Assembly (NCBI RefSeq): GCF_014648635.1
Contig: NZ_BMRM01000001.1
Location: forward strand, 248,001 to 312,000
From: Streptomyces cinerochromogenes
GTDB lineage: Bacteria > Actinomycetota > Actinomycetes > Streptomycetales > Streptomycetaceae
DNA length: 64,000 nucleotides
Reading direction: 5' to 3'
Shown: positions 40,807-48,795 of the stretch, one piece after another
Numbering within the stretch: the stretch's first letter is position 1
Layout of the letters: every line of letters starts with the position of its first letter
Translations under genes and position numbers: made by a program
Notes under the pieces: model-generated
What the model saw: the letters and a program-made list of their open reading frames with translations, nothing else
Told to the model about the DNA's origin: nothing
Database searches by the model: none

Positions 40807-41694
40807 ATGGATCTCCTCTCCCTCCGCTACTTCCAGACCGTGGCCCGCCACCAGCACATCAGCCGGGCCGCCGCGGAACTCCGTGTCGCGCAGCCCTCGG
40901 TGAGCCGGACGATCATCCGGCTGGAGGCCGAGCTGGGGACGCCGCTGTTCGACCGGCAGGGGCGTCGGATACGGCTCAACGAGCACGGCGCCGCCTTCCT
41001 GGCACGGGTCGAGCGGGCGCTGGCGGAACTCGACGACGGACGGCGCGAGCTGGCCGATGCCGCGGGGACGGGGCCGGGGCGGGTCGCCGTGGCCGCCGAG
41101 ACGCTGCTGCAGTTGTCGGGTGTGCTGTCCGCCTTCCGGGAGCTGCGGCCCGGGGTGAAGGTGCGCCTGTTCCAGGCACCGGTGGAGTCCATGCGGCAGC
41201 ATCTGCGGGCGGCCGAGGTGGACTTCGCCATCGCGTCGCAGCCGTTGGCCGGGCCCGGGCTGTGTGCGGTGGAGCTGGTGCGGGAGGAGGTGCTGCTGGC
41301 CGTGCCGCCGGGACACCGGCTGGCCGGGCGGGAGCGTGTCGCGGTGGCCGAGCTGGCCGGTGAGGACTTCGTCAGCACGCGGACCGGGCACTGGCAACGG
41401 GCTCTTCTGGAGCGGCTGTTCGCGCGGGAGGGGCTCACCCCGCGCGTCGTCTGCGAGGGGGACGAGGCCGCCGCCACTCCGGGGCTGATCGGCGCCGGGC
41501 TGGGCGTCGGGCTGATGCCGGCCGTCGCCCGGCGGGCCCTCGGCGGGGACGGCCTGGTCGCCTGGGTGCGGCTGGACGCCGACGACTGCCACCGGATCCT
41601 GACCCTCGTGTGGCGCGACAACGCCTATCTCTCCCCCGCCGCCCGGGACTTCCGCCGACTGGCCGAGGAACAGTTCATGCCCAAAGCGCCATGA
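40807..41694 (+). CDS. LysR-type transcriptional regulator
   Basis: A 295-residue regulator with an N-terminal winged helix (MDLLSLRYFQTVARHQHISRAAAELRVAQPSVSRTI, read as HISRAAAELRVAQPSVSRTI) and a two-lobed effector-binding domain (about 90-290). The frame is open from 40732, but the ATG at 40807 gives the standard LysR N-terminus. It is codirectional with the acyl-CoA-synthetase-like gene that follows by 93 bases and probably controls it or the upstream exporter (inference). Confidence 0.93.
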   Translation: MDLLSLRYFQTVARHQHISRAAAELRVAQPSVSRTIIRLEAELGTPLFDRQGRRIRLNEHGAAFLARVERALAELDDGRRELADAAGTGPGRVAVAAETLLQLSGVLSAFRELRPGVKVRLFQAPVESMRQHLRAAEVDFAIASQPLAGPGLCAVELVREEVLLAVPPGHRLAGRERVAVAELAGEDFVSTRTGHWQRALLERLFAREGLTPRVVCEGDEAAATPGLIGAGLGVGLMPAVARRALGGDGLVAWVRLDADDCHRILTLVWRDNAYLSPAARDFRRLAEEQFMPKAP

Positions 41695-41704
41695 GCATAT
41701 GGCG
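41687..41704. promoter_or_regulatory. Inverted repeat between the LysR and ligase genes
   Basis: CGCCAT (41687-41692) and ATGGCG (41699-41704) are perfect inverted arms 6 bases apart that straddle the lysR stop, 84-101 bases before the ligase ATG. It may be a LysR-family binding site or a weak attenuator. Confidence 0.35.
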
Positions 41705-41787
41705 GAACCGGTCGTGGAAGGCATGAGCGGCCGGACAGTAGCGTCGGCGGCGTCCAGCGGTTCCGAGTCAGGGTGGAGGAGAGCGGG

Positions 41788-43317
41788 ATGGAGTACGGCG
41801 AGGCCGGTTTCCGCAGTTACGTGGAGGTCCTGGTGGACGCTCTGGGCGTGGAGCCGGCCCGGGCGGTCGTCACGACCGCCGAGGGGCGGGTGATCGGCGC
41901 GGCGGAGCTACGGGACCAGGTCCTCCGGCTCGCCGGGGAACTGGCGGACCGCGGGGTGGGCCGCGGCACCACCGTCGGCCTGCTCACCGGCAACACCGCC
42001 GAGGCCCTGATCGCCCGGTACGCGGCCAACCTGGCCGGTGCCCGCGTGGTCTCCCTCTACGAGGGGATGAGCCCGCCCGTCATGGCCCGCGTGCTGGAGA
42101 GCGTGGACTGCGCCCTGCTGCTGGTGGACGACCAGGGGCACGGGACGGCCCGGGAGGTGTCACCCGGCATCCCCGGGACGCTCTCGCTGGGGCCCGGCGG
42201 GTTCGCCGAGGACGTACTGGCCCGGGCCGCTCGCCGACCGGCCCGGCCGATGAGCGGACGGGTGCGCCCGGACGACGACTGGTGCATCCGGCACACCGGC
42301 GGGACGACCGGGATCCCCAAGGGCATCCGCATGAGCCACGGCTCCTACCGGATCGCCCTGGACCGGCAGACCGCCGACGCCGGTACGCCGCCGCCCCGCT
42401 ACCTCGCCTGCACCGCCCTCGCCCACCTCGCCGGGATCTTCGCCGACATGGCCCTGCTCCAGGGCGGCTCGGTGGTCCTGCGGCACGGGTTCGATCCCGG
42501 GGACGTGCTGGCCACGATCGAGCGCGAGCGCATCACCGACACCTGGCTGCTGCCGCCGCTGCTCTACCGGCTGCTGGACCACCCGGACCTGCCCGGCACC
42601 GACCTGTCCTGCCTGCGCCGGATCAGCTACGGCGGCACCGCCGCGTCACCGGCCCGGATGCGGCAGGCGGCCGAGGTCCTGGGTCCCGTGCTGTACGGCC
42701 TGTACGGGCAGGCCGAGGCCCAGCACATCACGGCGTCGGGGCCCGGGGACCTGGAGGTGACCGGCGCCGGCGGGCAGCTGACGGTCGGCCGGGCCCTGCC
42801 CGGTGTGGAGATCGCCGTCCGGGACACCGCCGGTACGACCCTGCCGCCCGGGCGGTGGGGCGAGGTGCAGGTGCGCTCGCCCTATGTGATGTCCGGCTAC
42901 TGGAAGCAGCCCGAGCTGACCGCCGAGGTGCTGCGGGACGGCTGGGTGCACACCGGTGACGTCGGTTATCTCGACGAGGACGGCTACCTCTACATCGTGG
43001 ACCGGATCAAGGACATGATCGTGGTGGTCGGCGGTCACGTGTATCCGGCGGAGCTGGAGGAGCTGCTGCTGGGCCATCCGGACGTGGCCCGCTGCGCGGT
43101 GTACGGCGTCCGGGACGAGGAGTCGGTGGAGCACGTCCACGCCGCCGTGGTGCCCGCGCCCGGCCGGCGCCCGTCCCTGGAGGGCATCCGTGACTTCGTC
43201 ACCACCCGTAAGGGACGCCTCTACGCCCCCGACGCCCTGCACCTGCTCCCCGAGATCCCCCTGACGGCGGCGGGCAAGCCGGACAAGAAGCTGCTGCGGT
43301 CCCGGCTGTCCGGCTGA
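41788..43317 (+). CDS. AMP-dependent acyl-CoA synthetase/ligase family enzyme
   Basis: A 509-residue ANL-superfamily enzyme that activates a carboxylate to an acyl adenylate and probably a CoA thioester. Motifs are IRHTGGTTGIPKGIRMSHGS (P-loop), YGQAEAQH, DGWVHTGDVGYLDEDGYLYI with the adenylate-binding aspartate, DRIKDMIVVVGGHVYPAELE (hinge and CoA region), and the catalytic lysine in LTAAGKPDKKLLRS. The ATG at 41788 follows GGAGGAG; a GTG at 41773 is possible. It appears a stand-alone enzyme, with no PKS or NRPS genes nearby. The acid substrate is unknown. Confidence 0.9.
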   Translation: MEYGEAGFRSYVEVLVDALGVEPARAVVTTAEGRVIGAAELRDQVLRLAGELADRGVGRGTTVGLLTGNTAEALIARYAANLAGARVVSLYEGMSPPVMARVLESVDCALLLVDDQGHGTAREVSPGIPGTLSLGPGGFAEDVLARAARRPARPMSGRVRPDDDWCIRHTGGTTGIPKGIRMSHGSYRIALDRQTADAGTPPPRYLACTALAHLAGIFADMALLQGGSVVLRHGFDPGDVLATIERERITDTWLLPPLLYRLLDHPDLPGTDLSCLRRISYGGTAASPARMRQAAEVLGPVLYGLYGQAEAQHITASGPGDLEVTGAGGQLTVGRALPGVEIAVRDTAGTTLPPGRWGEVQVRSPYVMSGYWKQPELTAEVLRDGWVHTGDVGYLDEDGYLYIVDRIKDMIVVVGGHVYPAELEELLLGHPDVARCAVYGVRDEESVEHVHAAVVPAPGRRPSLEGIRDFVTTRKGRLYAPDALHLLPEIPLTAAGKPDKKLLRSRLSG

Positions 43318-43327
43318 GCCGGGTGAG

Positions 43328-44206
43328 CTAGCGGGCCCCGCACGCGAGCGCGTACAGCCGTTCCAGCCGCTCCCGGGTCACCTCGTCCCTCGGGGTGTAC
43401 GTCACCATCCGGGCGCCCGACTCGGGGGACAGCCACAGGTCCGTGTGCTCCAGGGTGAGGAGACCGACGTAGGGGTTGCGGAACTCCTTGTACCGGGAGC
43501 GCGTGGCGACCACCTCGTAGCGCTGCCAGTTCTCGCGGAACGCGGCCGACTCCTGCAGTCGCTTCAGGAGCATCTTCCAGGCGGGCTCGCCGAGGTGTCC
43601 GGCGAGGGCGGCGCGCAGCCGGGCGGCCATCAGGCGCTGGGTCTCCTCCAGGTGGACGACCGCCTCCTGCCACTCCTCGTGGGTGTGCACGAGGAGCATG
43701 CAGTTGCGGTCCTCGGGCGGGACCGCGTCCAGGTCGCCCAGGAGACGGCCGTAGGTGCGGTTGTAGGCGAGGATGTCGTACCGGCTGTTCTGGATGCAGG
43801 CCGGTATCGGTTCCAGCCGGGTCAGCATCTCGCGCAGGGCGGGGGTGATGCTCGGGCAGTTCGCGGCCGGGGTCGGGTCGGTCGTGCCGGCCAGCTGGAA
43901 GAGGTGGGCGCGTTCGCTGGCGTCCAGGCGCAGGGCGCGCGCGAGGGCGTCCAGGACCTGCACGGAGACCTGGATGTCGCGGGCCTGTTCCAGCCAGGTG
44001 TACCAGGTGACGCCGACCGCGGAGAGCTGGGCGACCTCCTCGCGGCGCAGCCCGGGGGTACGGCGGCGGGTGCCGCGCGGCAGGCCCACCTGTTCCGGGG
44101 TGATGCGCTCGCGCCTGCTGCGCAGGAACGCGGCCAGCTCGTGCCGGCGGATCGCCGCTCCCCGGGCCCGCTGCGGCGGGGCGGTCTCCTGGACGGTGGT
44201 CGTCAT
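43328..44206 (-). CDS. MmyB-like helix-turn-helix regulator (module 2)
   Basis: A 292-residue paralogue of the regulator at 36632. The DNA-binding region (about 20-90) is almost identical (AAFLRSRRERITPEQVGL, GLRREEVAQLSAVGVTWYTW), while the ligand-binding domain diverges (ILAYNRTYGRLLGDLDAVPP, MLLVHTHEEWQ). The open frame extends far upstream across the exporter gene. The ATG at 44206 fits the paralogue's N-terminal position. It should therefore bind the same operators as its twin but answer to another ligand (inference). It faces an MFS exporter. Confidence 0.9.
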   Translation of the reverse strand: MTTTVQETAPPQRARGAAIRRHELAAFLRSRRERITPEQVGLPRGTRRRTPGLRREEVAQLSAVGVTWYTWLEQARDIQVSVQVLDALARALRLDASERAHLFQLAGTTDPTPAANCPSITPALREMLTRLEPIPACIQNSRYDILAYNRTYGRLLGDLDAVPPEDRNCMLLVHTHEEWQEAVVHLEETQRLMAARLRAALAGHLGEPAWKMLLKRLQESAAFRENWQRYEVVATRSRYKEFRNPYVGLLTLEHTDLWLSPESGARMVTYTPRDEVTRERLERLYALACGAR

Positions 44207-44246
44207 AGGGCCAGGGTGCCGCGCCGGGCATCCTGTTTCCAGGTGC

Positions 44247-44260
44247 TCCTGGTACCAGGA
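44247..44260. promoter_or_regulatory. Perfect GTAC palindrome on the regulator side of module 2
   Basis: TCCTGGTACCAGGA is a perfect 14-bp palindrome centred at 44253.5, 47.5 bp from the MmyB regulator start. It matches the position and core of the first site of module 1 and is the best-matched copy of the operator. Confidence 0.65.
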
Positions 44261-44346
44261 TGACGGCGCCTCGCCACCAGGCTGGGCCACAGGGCCGGGG
44301 CAGGGGCCGGCCGGCGGCCGGGCGGGGTCAGCCTGTTGCCGGGTAG

Positions 44347-44380
44347 TTCTTGTACCAGGAGAGGGAGACTCTGGTACCCG
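44347..44380. promoter_or_regulatory. Paired GTAC operators before MFS exporter 2
   Basis: TTCTTGTACCAGGA (centre 44353.5) and ACTCTGGTACCCG (centre 44375.5) lie 22 bp apart. The second is 32.5 bp before the exporter ATG, matching module 1. About 87 bases separate this pair from the regulator-side palindrome, which looks like an insertion relative to module 1. Confidence 0.6.
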
Positions 44381-44407
44381 TCTGGGCGGTCCCGCAGGCT
44401 CGGGGGC

Positions 44408-45838
44408 ATGAGGGAAACCACCGTCACCGTCCCGGCCGTCCGTCCGGCGGCCGCGCCGCCCGCGCTCGGCGGGCCCGGGCTGTTCACCGTCCTGCTGGCC
44501 GCGGCGCTCCCGCTGGTCGACTTCTTCATCGTCAACGTGGCCCTGCCGGCCATCGGCGCCGATCTCGCCGCGGGCGAGGCCGTGCTGGAGCTGGTCGTCG
44601 CCGGGTACGGGGTCGCGTACGCCGTGCTGCTGGTGCTCGGCGGGCGGCTCGGGGACCTGTTCGGCCGCCGGCGGCTGTTCCTCGGCGGAATGGCCGCCTT
44701 CGGACTCACCTCGCTGGCCTGCGGGCTCGCGCCCGGCGCCTGGAGCCTGGTCGCGGCCCGGGTCGCGCAGGGCGCCTCGGCCGCCGCGATGCTGCCGCAG
44801 GTGCTCGCCACCATCCAGTCCGCCACGAGCGGCGCGCGCCGGGCGAAGGCCATGAGCCTGTACGGCGCCACGGCCGGGCTGGCCATGGTGGCGGGGCAGA
44901 TACTCGGCGGGGTGCTGGTCGCCGCCGATGTCGCCGGCACCGGATGGCGGGCGATCTTCCTCGTCAATGTGCCGGTCGTGGTCGTCGGGCTGGCGCTGGC
45001 CGCGCGGTACGTGCCGGAGACCCGGTCGCAGCACCCGGAGCCGGTGGACGGGCCGGGCACGGTGCTGCTCGCGGTGTCGCTGCTGACGCTGCTCGTGCCG
45101 CTCACCGAGGGCCGGGCCGCGGGCTGGCCGCTGTGGACGTGGCTGTCGCTGGCCGCGTTCCCGTGCGCGGCGGGCGCGTTCTGGGTGGTGGAGCGGCGGG
45201 CGGACCGGTCGGGGCGTACGCCGCTGGTGCCGCCGAGCCTGTTCCGGGTGCCGTCGATGCGGCGCGGTCTGGAGCTGCTGCTGCCGTTCTCCATCGGCTT
45301 CAGCGGGTTCATGTTCATGATCGCGCTGGCCCTGCAGCAGGGCGCCGGGCTCGGTCCGGTGCCGGCCGGGCTCGCGCTCGCGCCGATGGCGGTGGCGTAC
45401 CTGCTCGTCTCCCTGGCCGGGCCCCGGCTGATCGCCCGCCACGGCACCCGGGTGGTCACCGCCGGGGCCGTGCTCCAGGGTGTGGGCCTGCTGCTGATCC
45501 TGCTGACCGTGTGGCGGGACTGGCCGCGGCTGGACGTCCTCGCGCTGCTGCCGGGGACGGCGGTGGCCGGTGCCGGTCAGGCGCTCCAGCTGCCCAACGT
45601 GATGCGGATCGTGCTGTCCGAGGTGCCGCCCGCCCGGGCCGGCGTCGGCAGCGGGGTGATGGTGACCACGCAGCAGTCGGCGCTGGCCCTGGGCGTGGCC
45701 ACGCTGGGCACGCTGTTCCTGACCCTCGTGCCGCACCTGGGCATGCGGGACGCGCTGCTCGTCACGCTGCTGGTGCAGCTGGGCCTTCCGGTGCTGACGG
45801 GACTGCTGAGCCTGCGCTTGCCCCGCGTCCCGGGGTGA
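44408..45838 (+). CDS. MFS drug exporter, DHA2-like (module 2)
   Basis: A 476-residue paralogue of the exporter at 37720. Shared blocks include GGRLGD-FGRRRLF, AAFGLTSLACGLAPGAWSLV and ILGGVLVAADVAGTGWRAIFL, placed at the same positions as in its twin. About 14 helices are predicted. The ATG at 44408 follows no strong ribosome site. Its substrate presumably differs from that of module 1, but this cannot be read from the sequence. It ends 33 bases before the convergent tetR gene. Confidence 0.9.
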   Translation: MRETTVTVPAVRPAAAPPALGGPGLFTVLLAAALPLVDFFIVNVALPAIGADLAAGEAVLELVVAGYGVAYAVLLVLGGRLGDLFGRRRLFLGGMAAFGLTSLACGLAPGAWSLVAARVAQGASAAAMLPQVLATIQSATSGARRAKAMSLYGATAGLAMVAGQILGGVLVAADVAGTGWRAIFLVNVPVVVVGLALAARYVPETRSQHPEPVDGPGTVLLAVSLLTLLVPLTEGRAAGWPLWTWLSLAAFPCAAGAFWVVERRADRSGRTPLVPPSLFRVPSMRRGLELLLPFSIGFSGFMFMIALALQQGAGLGPVPAGLALAPMAVAYLLVSLAGPRLIARHGTRVVTAGAVLQGVGLLLILLTVWRDWPRLDVLALLPGTAVAGAGQALQLPNVMRIVLSEVPPARAGVGSGVMVTTQQSALALGVATLGTLFLTLVPHLGMRDALLVTLLVQLGLPVLTGLLSLRLPRVPG

Positions 45839-45871
45839 CGGCCCCGCCGGGCCGGGAGACCCCCTGTCCCC

Positions 45872-46462
45872 TCAGCCCCTCAGCCCCCGCACCAGCAGGT
45901 CCACCACCGCCGTGAACTCCTCGTCGACGCCGGCGGCGGTCCACTCGCGGGCGTAACACGGGTCGTGGAAGCGGCCGGTGGCCTGGAAGACGGCGCGGGC
46001 CGCGGCGGCGGGGTCGGTCACCCGGAAGGCGCCCGTCTCCGTGCCGGCGGCGACGATCCGGGTGAGCTGGCCGGTGAGATCGGCTATGTGCTCGCGGACC
46101 ACACCGCCGAGTTCCTCGACCAGGACGGTGTAGGTGGCGAACAGCTCGGGGTCGTCGCCGGCCTTGTGCCGCTTGGCGGCGAAGAGGGCGGCGAGCCAGT
46201 CCCGCAGCCGCTGCTCCGGGTCGCGGTCCTCGGCCGTGACGATCCCGGCGAGCCGCTCCGAGGTGCGGTCCAGCCAGCGCTTGGTGACCGCCTCGCGCAG
46301 CGCGGCCTTGGTGCGGAAGTGCCGGTAGACGCTGCCGTGGCTGACGCCGAGCGCGCGGGCGACGTCGACCACGGTGGCCTTGGCCGGGCCGTGGCGGCGC
46401 AGCACCTCCTCGGTGGCTTCGAGGATGCGCTCGGCGGTCAGGATCTCGCTGGTCGGTGGCAT
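45872..46462 (-). CDS. TetR-family regulator paired with aldo/keto reductase
   Basis: A 196-residue repressor with an N-terminal helix-turn-helix (about 28-50: TVVDVARALGVSHGSVYRHF) and a C-terminal domain of TetR_C type (AARAVFQATGRFHDPCYAREW). It lies 25 bases after the aldo/keto reductase gene on the same strand, so both form one operon. The perfect 26-bp operator at 47519-47544 before the reductase is its likely binding site, giving autoregulation (inference). The inducer is unknown. Confidence 0.9.
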   Translation of the reverse strand: MPPTSEILTAERILEATEEVLRRHGPAKATVVDVARALGVSHGSVYRHFRTKAALREAVTKRWLDRTSERLAGIVTAEDRDPEQRLRDWLAALFAAKRHKAGDDPELFATYTVLVEELGGVVREHIADLTGQLTRIVAAGTETGAFRVTDPAAAARAVFQATGRFHDPCYAREWTAAGVDEEFTAVVDLLVRGLRG

Positions 46463-46487
46463 GCCTAGACGGTACCCGGCGCGGTGT

Positions 46488-47498
46488 TCACCGTTCGCTG
46501 TCGAGCATGGCCATCTGCTCCGCGGCGTAGCGGTCGCCGGCCGCCGCGTCCGCCGGTACGGCGCTCTCGATGGCGGCGAGGTCGGCCGCGTCCAGGGTCA
46601 CGTCCAGGGCGCCCAGCGCCTCGCCGAGCCGCTCACGGGTGCGGGCGCCGACCAGCGGCACGATGTCCTCGCCACGGGAGAGCACCCAGGCGATGGCGAT
46701 CTGGGCGACGGTGACGCCCTTCTGTTCCGCGACCTTCCGCAGGGAATCGACGAGCGTGAGGTTGTGCCGGAGGTTCTCGCCCTGGAAGCGGGGCGAGTGG
46801 GCGCGGAAGTCGTGCGCGGCCAGCTGCCGGTCGGGGGTGAAGTGGCCGGAGATCAGTCCGCGGGAGAGCACGCCGTATGCGGTGACGGCGATCCCCAGCT
46901 CGCGCAGGGTGGGCAGGATCTCCCGCTCGGGGCCGCGGGAGACGAGCGCGTACTCGATCTGGAGGTCGGCGATCGGGGCGGTGGCGGCGGCCCGGCGGAT
47001 GGTGTCGGCGCCGACCTCGCTCAGTCCGATGTGCCGGACCCAGCCCTTCTCGACCAGTTCGGCGATCGCGCCGACGGTCTCCTCGATGGGGACGTCCGGG
47101 TCGAGCCGGGCGGGGCGGTAGATGTCGATGTGGTCGACGCCCAGGCGCTGCAGCGAGTAGGCGGCGAAGTTCTTCACGGCGGCCGGGCGGCCGTCGAAGC
47201 CGGACCAGCCGCCGTCCGGGTCGCGCAGGGCACCGAACTTCACGCTCAGCACCGCGTTCTCCCGCGAGGCGGCCGGGGCGGTGCGCAGCGCTTCGGCGAT
47301 CAGCAGTTCGTTGTGGCCCATGCCGTAGAAGTCGCCGGTGTCGAGCAGGGTCACGCCGGCCTCCAGGGCGGCGTGGAGGGTGGCGATCGACTCGGGGCGG
47401 TCCGCGTCGCCGTACATGCCTGACATGCCCATGCAGCCGAGGCCGAGGGCGGAGACCTGGGGGCCGGTGGTTCCGAGGGTGCGGGTTCGCGTCGTCAT
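46488..47498 (-). CDS. Aldo/keto reductase with altered catalytic histidine
   Basis: A 336-residue NADPH-dependent oxidoreductase of the AKR superfamily. The tetrad residues D53 and Y58 (LLDTGDFYGMGHNE) and K87 (VLSVKFGA) are present. Where most relatives have a histidine before RVDP, this protein reads IDIYRPARLDP, placing alanine (A130) at that position. NADPH-binding end is VPLVGARTRERLGEAL. I chose the ATG at 47498 because the upstream extension lies in the operator palindrome. The gene leads an operon with tetR. Confidence 0.9.
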   Translation of the reverse strand: MTTRTRTLGTTGPQVSALGLGCMGMSGMYGDADRPESIATLHAALEAGVTLLDTGDFYGMGHNELLIAEALRTAPAASRENAVLSVKFGALRDPDGGWSGFDGRPAAVKNFAAYSLQRLGVDHIDIYRPARLDPDVPIEETVGAIAELVEKGWVRHIGLSEVGADTIRRAAATAPIADLQIEYALVSRGPEREILPTLRELGIAVTAYGVLSRGLISGHFTPDRQLAAHDFRAHSPRFQGENLRHNLTLVDSLRKVAEQKGVTVAQIAIAWVLSRGEDIVPLVGARTRERLGEALGALDVTLDAADLAAIESAVPADAAAGDRYAAEQMAMLDSER

Positions 47499-47518
47499 GG
47501 CTCCAGCCTGCCATGACG

Positions 47519-47544
47519 AATGACAGATTTCAATATCTGTCATT
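47519..47544. promoter_or_regulatory. Perfect 26-bp TetR-type operator
   Basis: AATGACAGAT (47519-47528) and ATCTGTCATT (47535-47544) are perfect 10-bp inverted arms with a 6-base spacer, 21-46 bases upstream of the aldo/keto reductase start. A third CTGTCA occurs at about 47551. Symmetry and position suit the TetR protein encoded in the same operon. Confidence 0.75.
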
Positions 47545-47599
47545 CCATAGCTGTCACCTCGTGGATGTCACCCCCTGGACGCCCCCCCGACTGGCAGGT

Positions 47600-47632
47600 T
47601 GGTCCAGACCTATTGACGAGAGGTCTGGACCA
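47600..47632 (+). promoter_or_regulatory. DasR-like inverted pair and chitinase promoter
   Basis: TGGTCCAGACCT (47600-47611) and AGGTCTGGACCA (47621-47632) are perfect inverted copies around a -35 element TTGACG (47613-47618). Each contains the GGTCnAGACC-like core of DasR sites (dre) and of the known Streptomyces chitinase promoter repeats. They sit 53-85 bases before the chitinase ATG, suggesting repression relieved by N-acetylglucosamine metabolites. Confidence 0.75.
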
Positions 47633-47684
47633 GAGCATTGTCATGCCTACGACACCTCGCCGCACCCCCACCGGGAGGCCTCGC

Positions 47685-48728
47685 ATGATCAGACGTCTGC
47701 TCGTCACCGCGCTCACCGCGGTGTTCCTCGTCCCCCTGGGCCTCGCCACCGCACCCGCCGCGTCCGCCGCCGACACCTGCGCGGTGAAACCGAGGCCGGC
47801 CGGAAAGGTGCTCCAGGGCTACTGGGAGAACTGGGACGGCGCCACGAGCGGCGTCCACCCGCCCTTCGGCTGGACGCCGATCACCGACTCCCGCATCGCC
47901 GCCCACGGGTACAACGTCGTCAACGCGGCCTTCCCGGTGATCCGCTCCGACGGGACGGCGCTGTGGGAGGACGGCATGGACGCCGGCGTGAAGGTGGCCA
48001 CGCCCGCCGAGATGTGCGCGGCCAAGGCGTCCGGGCAGACGATCCTGCTCTCCATCGGCGGTGCGGCGGCCGGCATCGACCTGTCGTCCTCCGCCGTGGC
48101 CGACCGGTTCGTGGCGACGATCGTCCCGATCCTGAAGCAGTACAACTTCGACGGCATCGACATCGACATCGAGACGGGGCTGGTGGGCAGCGGCAGCGTC
48201 AACCAGCTCTCCACGTCCCAGGCCAACCTGATCCGGATCATCGACGGGATCCTCGCCCGGATGCCGTCCGGCTTCGGCCTGACGATGGCGCCGGAGACGG
48301 CGTACGTCACCGGCGGCAGCGTGACCTACGGCTCGATCTGGGGCGCGTACCTGCCCGTCATCAAGAAGTACGCGGACAACGGCCGGCTGTGGTGGCTGAA
48401 CATGCAGTACTACAACGGCAGCATGTACGGCTGCTCCGGCGACTCCTACGCGGCCGGCACCGTCCAGGGCTTCACCGCCCAGACCGACTGCCTGGACAAG
48501 GGCCTGGTGGTGCAGGGCACGACGATCAGGGTGCCGTACGACAAGCAGGTCCCGGGCCTGCCCGCCCAGTCCGGCGCGGGCGGCGGCTACATGACCCCGT
48601 CCCTGGTCTCCCAGTCCTGGAAGCACTACGGCACAGCGCTCAAGGGCCTGATGACGTGGTCGGTCAACTGGGACGGCGCGAGGAACTGGACCTTCGGCGA
48701 CAACGTCAGGGCGCTCCAGGAGCGCTGA
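47685..48728 (+). CDS. Secreted GH18 chitinase
   Basis: A 347-residue chitinase that hydrolyses beta-1,4-GlcNAc chains outside the cell. A signal peptide covers about residues 1-29 (ASAAD). The GH18 barrel shows SIGGAAAGID and the catalytic DGIDIDIE at 156-163 with acid E163; MTPSLVSQSWKHYG and MTWSVNWDG follow. No chitin-binding module is attached; the catalytic domain stands alone. The frame is open upstream, but the ATG at 47685 follows GGGAGG and the signal peptide. DasR-like sites lie upstream, so it should be part of the chitin regulon. Confidence 0.95.
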   Translation: MIRRLLVTALTAVFLVPLGLATAPAASAADTCAVKPRPAGKVLQGYWENWDGATSGVHPPFGWTPITDSRIAAHGYNVVNAAFPVIRSDGTALWEDGMDAGVKVATPAEMCAAKASGQTILLSIGGAAAGIDLSSSAVADRFVATIVPILKQYNFDGIDIDIETGLVGSGSVNQLSTSQANLIRIIDGILARMPSGFGLTMAPETAYVTGGSVTYGSIWGAYLPVIKKYADNGRLWWLNMQYYNGSMYGCSGDSYAAGTVQGFTAQTDCLDKGLVVQGTTIRVPYDKQVPGLPAQSGAGGGYMTPSLVSQSWKHYGTALKGLMTWSVNWDGARNWTFGDNVRALQER

Positions 48729-48743
48729 CCGGGCGCGGACACA

Positions 48744-48786
48744 CGGATGCCGGACGGGCCGACTCGCTCGGCCCGTCCGGCATCCG
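48744..48786. terminator. 19-bp hairpin terminator between chitinase and glyS
   Basis: The stretch 48744-48762 (starting CGGATGCCGG) pairs perfectly with 48768-48786 around a CTCGC loop. It sits between the converging chitinase and glyS genes, 16 bases after the chitinase stop and 10 before the glyS stop, so it can terminate both. Confidence 0.85.
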
Positions 48787-48795
48787 GGGCTGTGA

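Noticed and set aside
37618..44408. Duplicate modules as an assembly artefact
   Set aside because: The two regulators and two exporters differ throughout their sequences, and the intergenic regions differ in length, so both are real.
43328..45736. 802-residue open frame ending in the module 2 regulator
   Set aside because: The real protein starts at the ATG at 44206, where the paralogue starts; the upstream part overlaps the exporter antisense.
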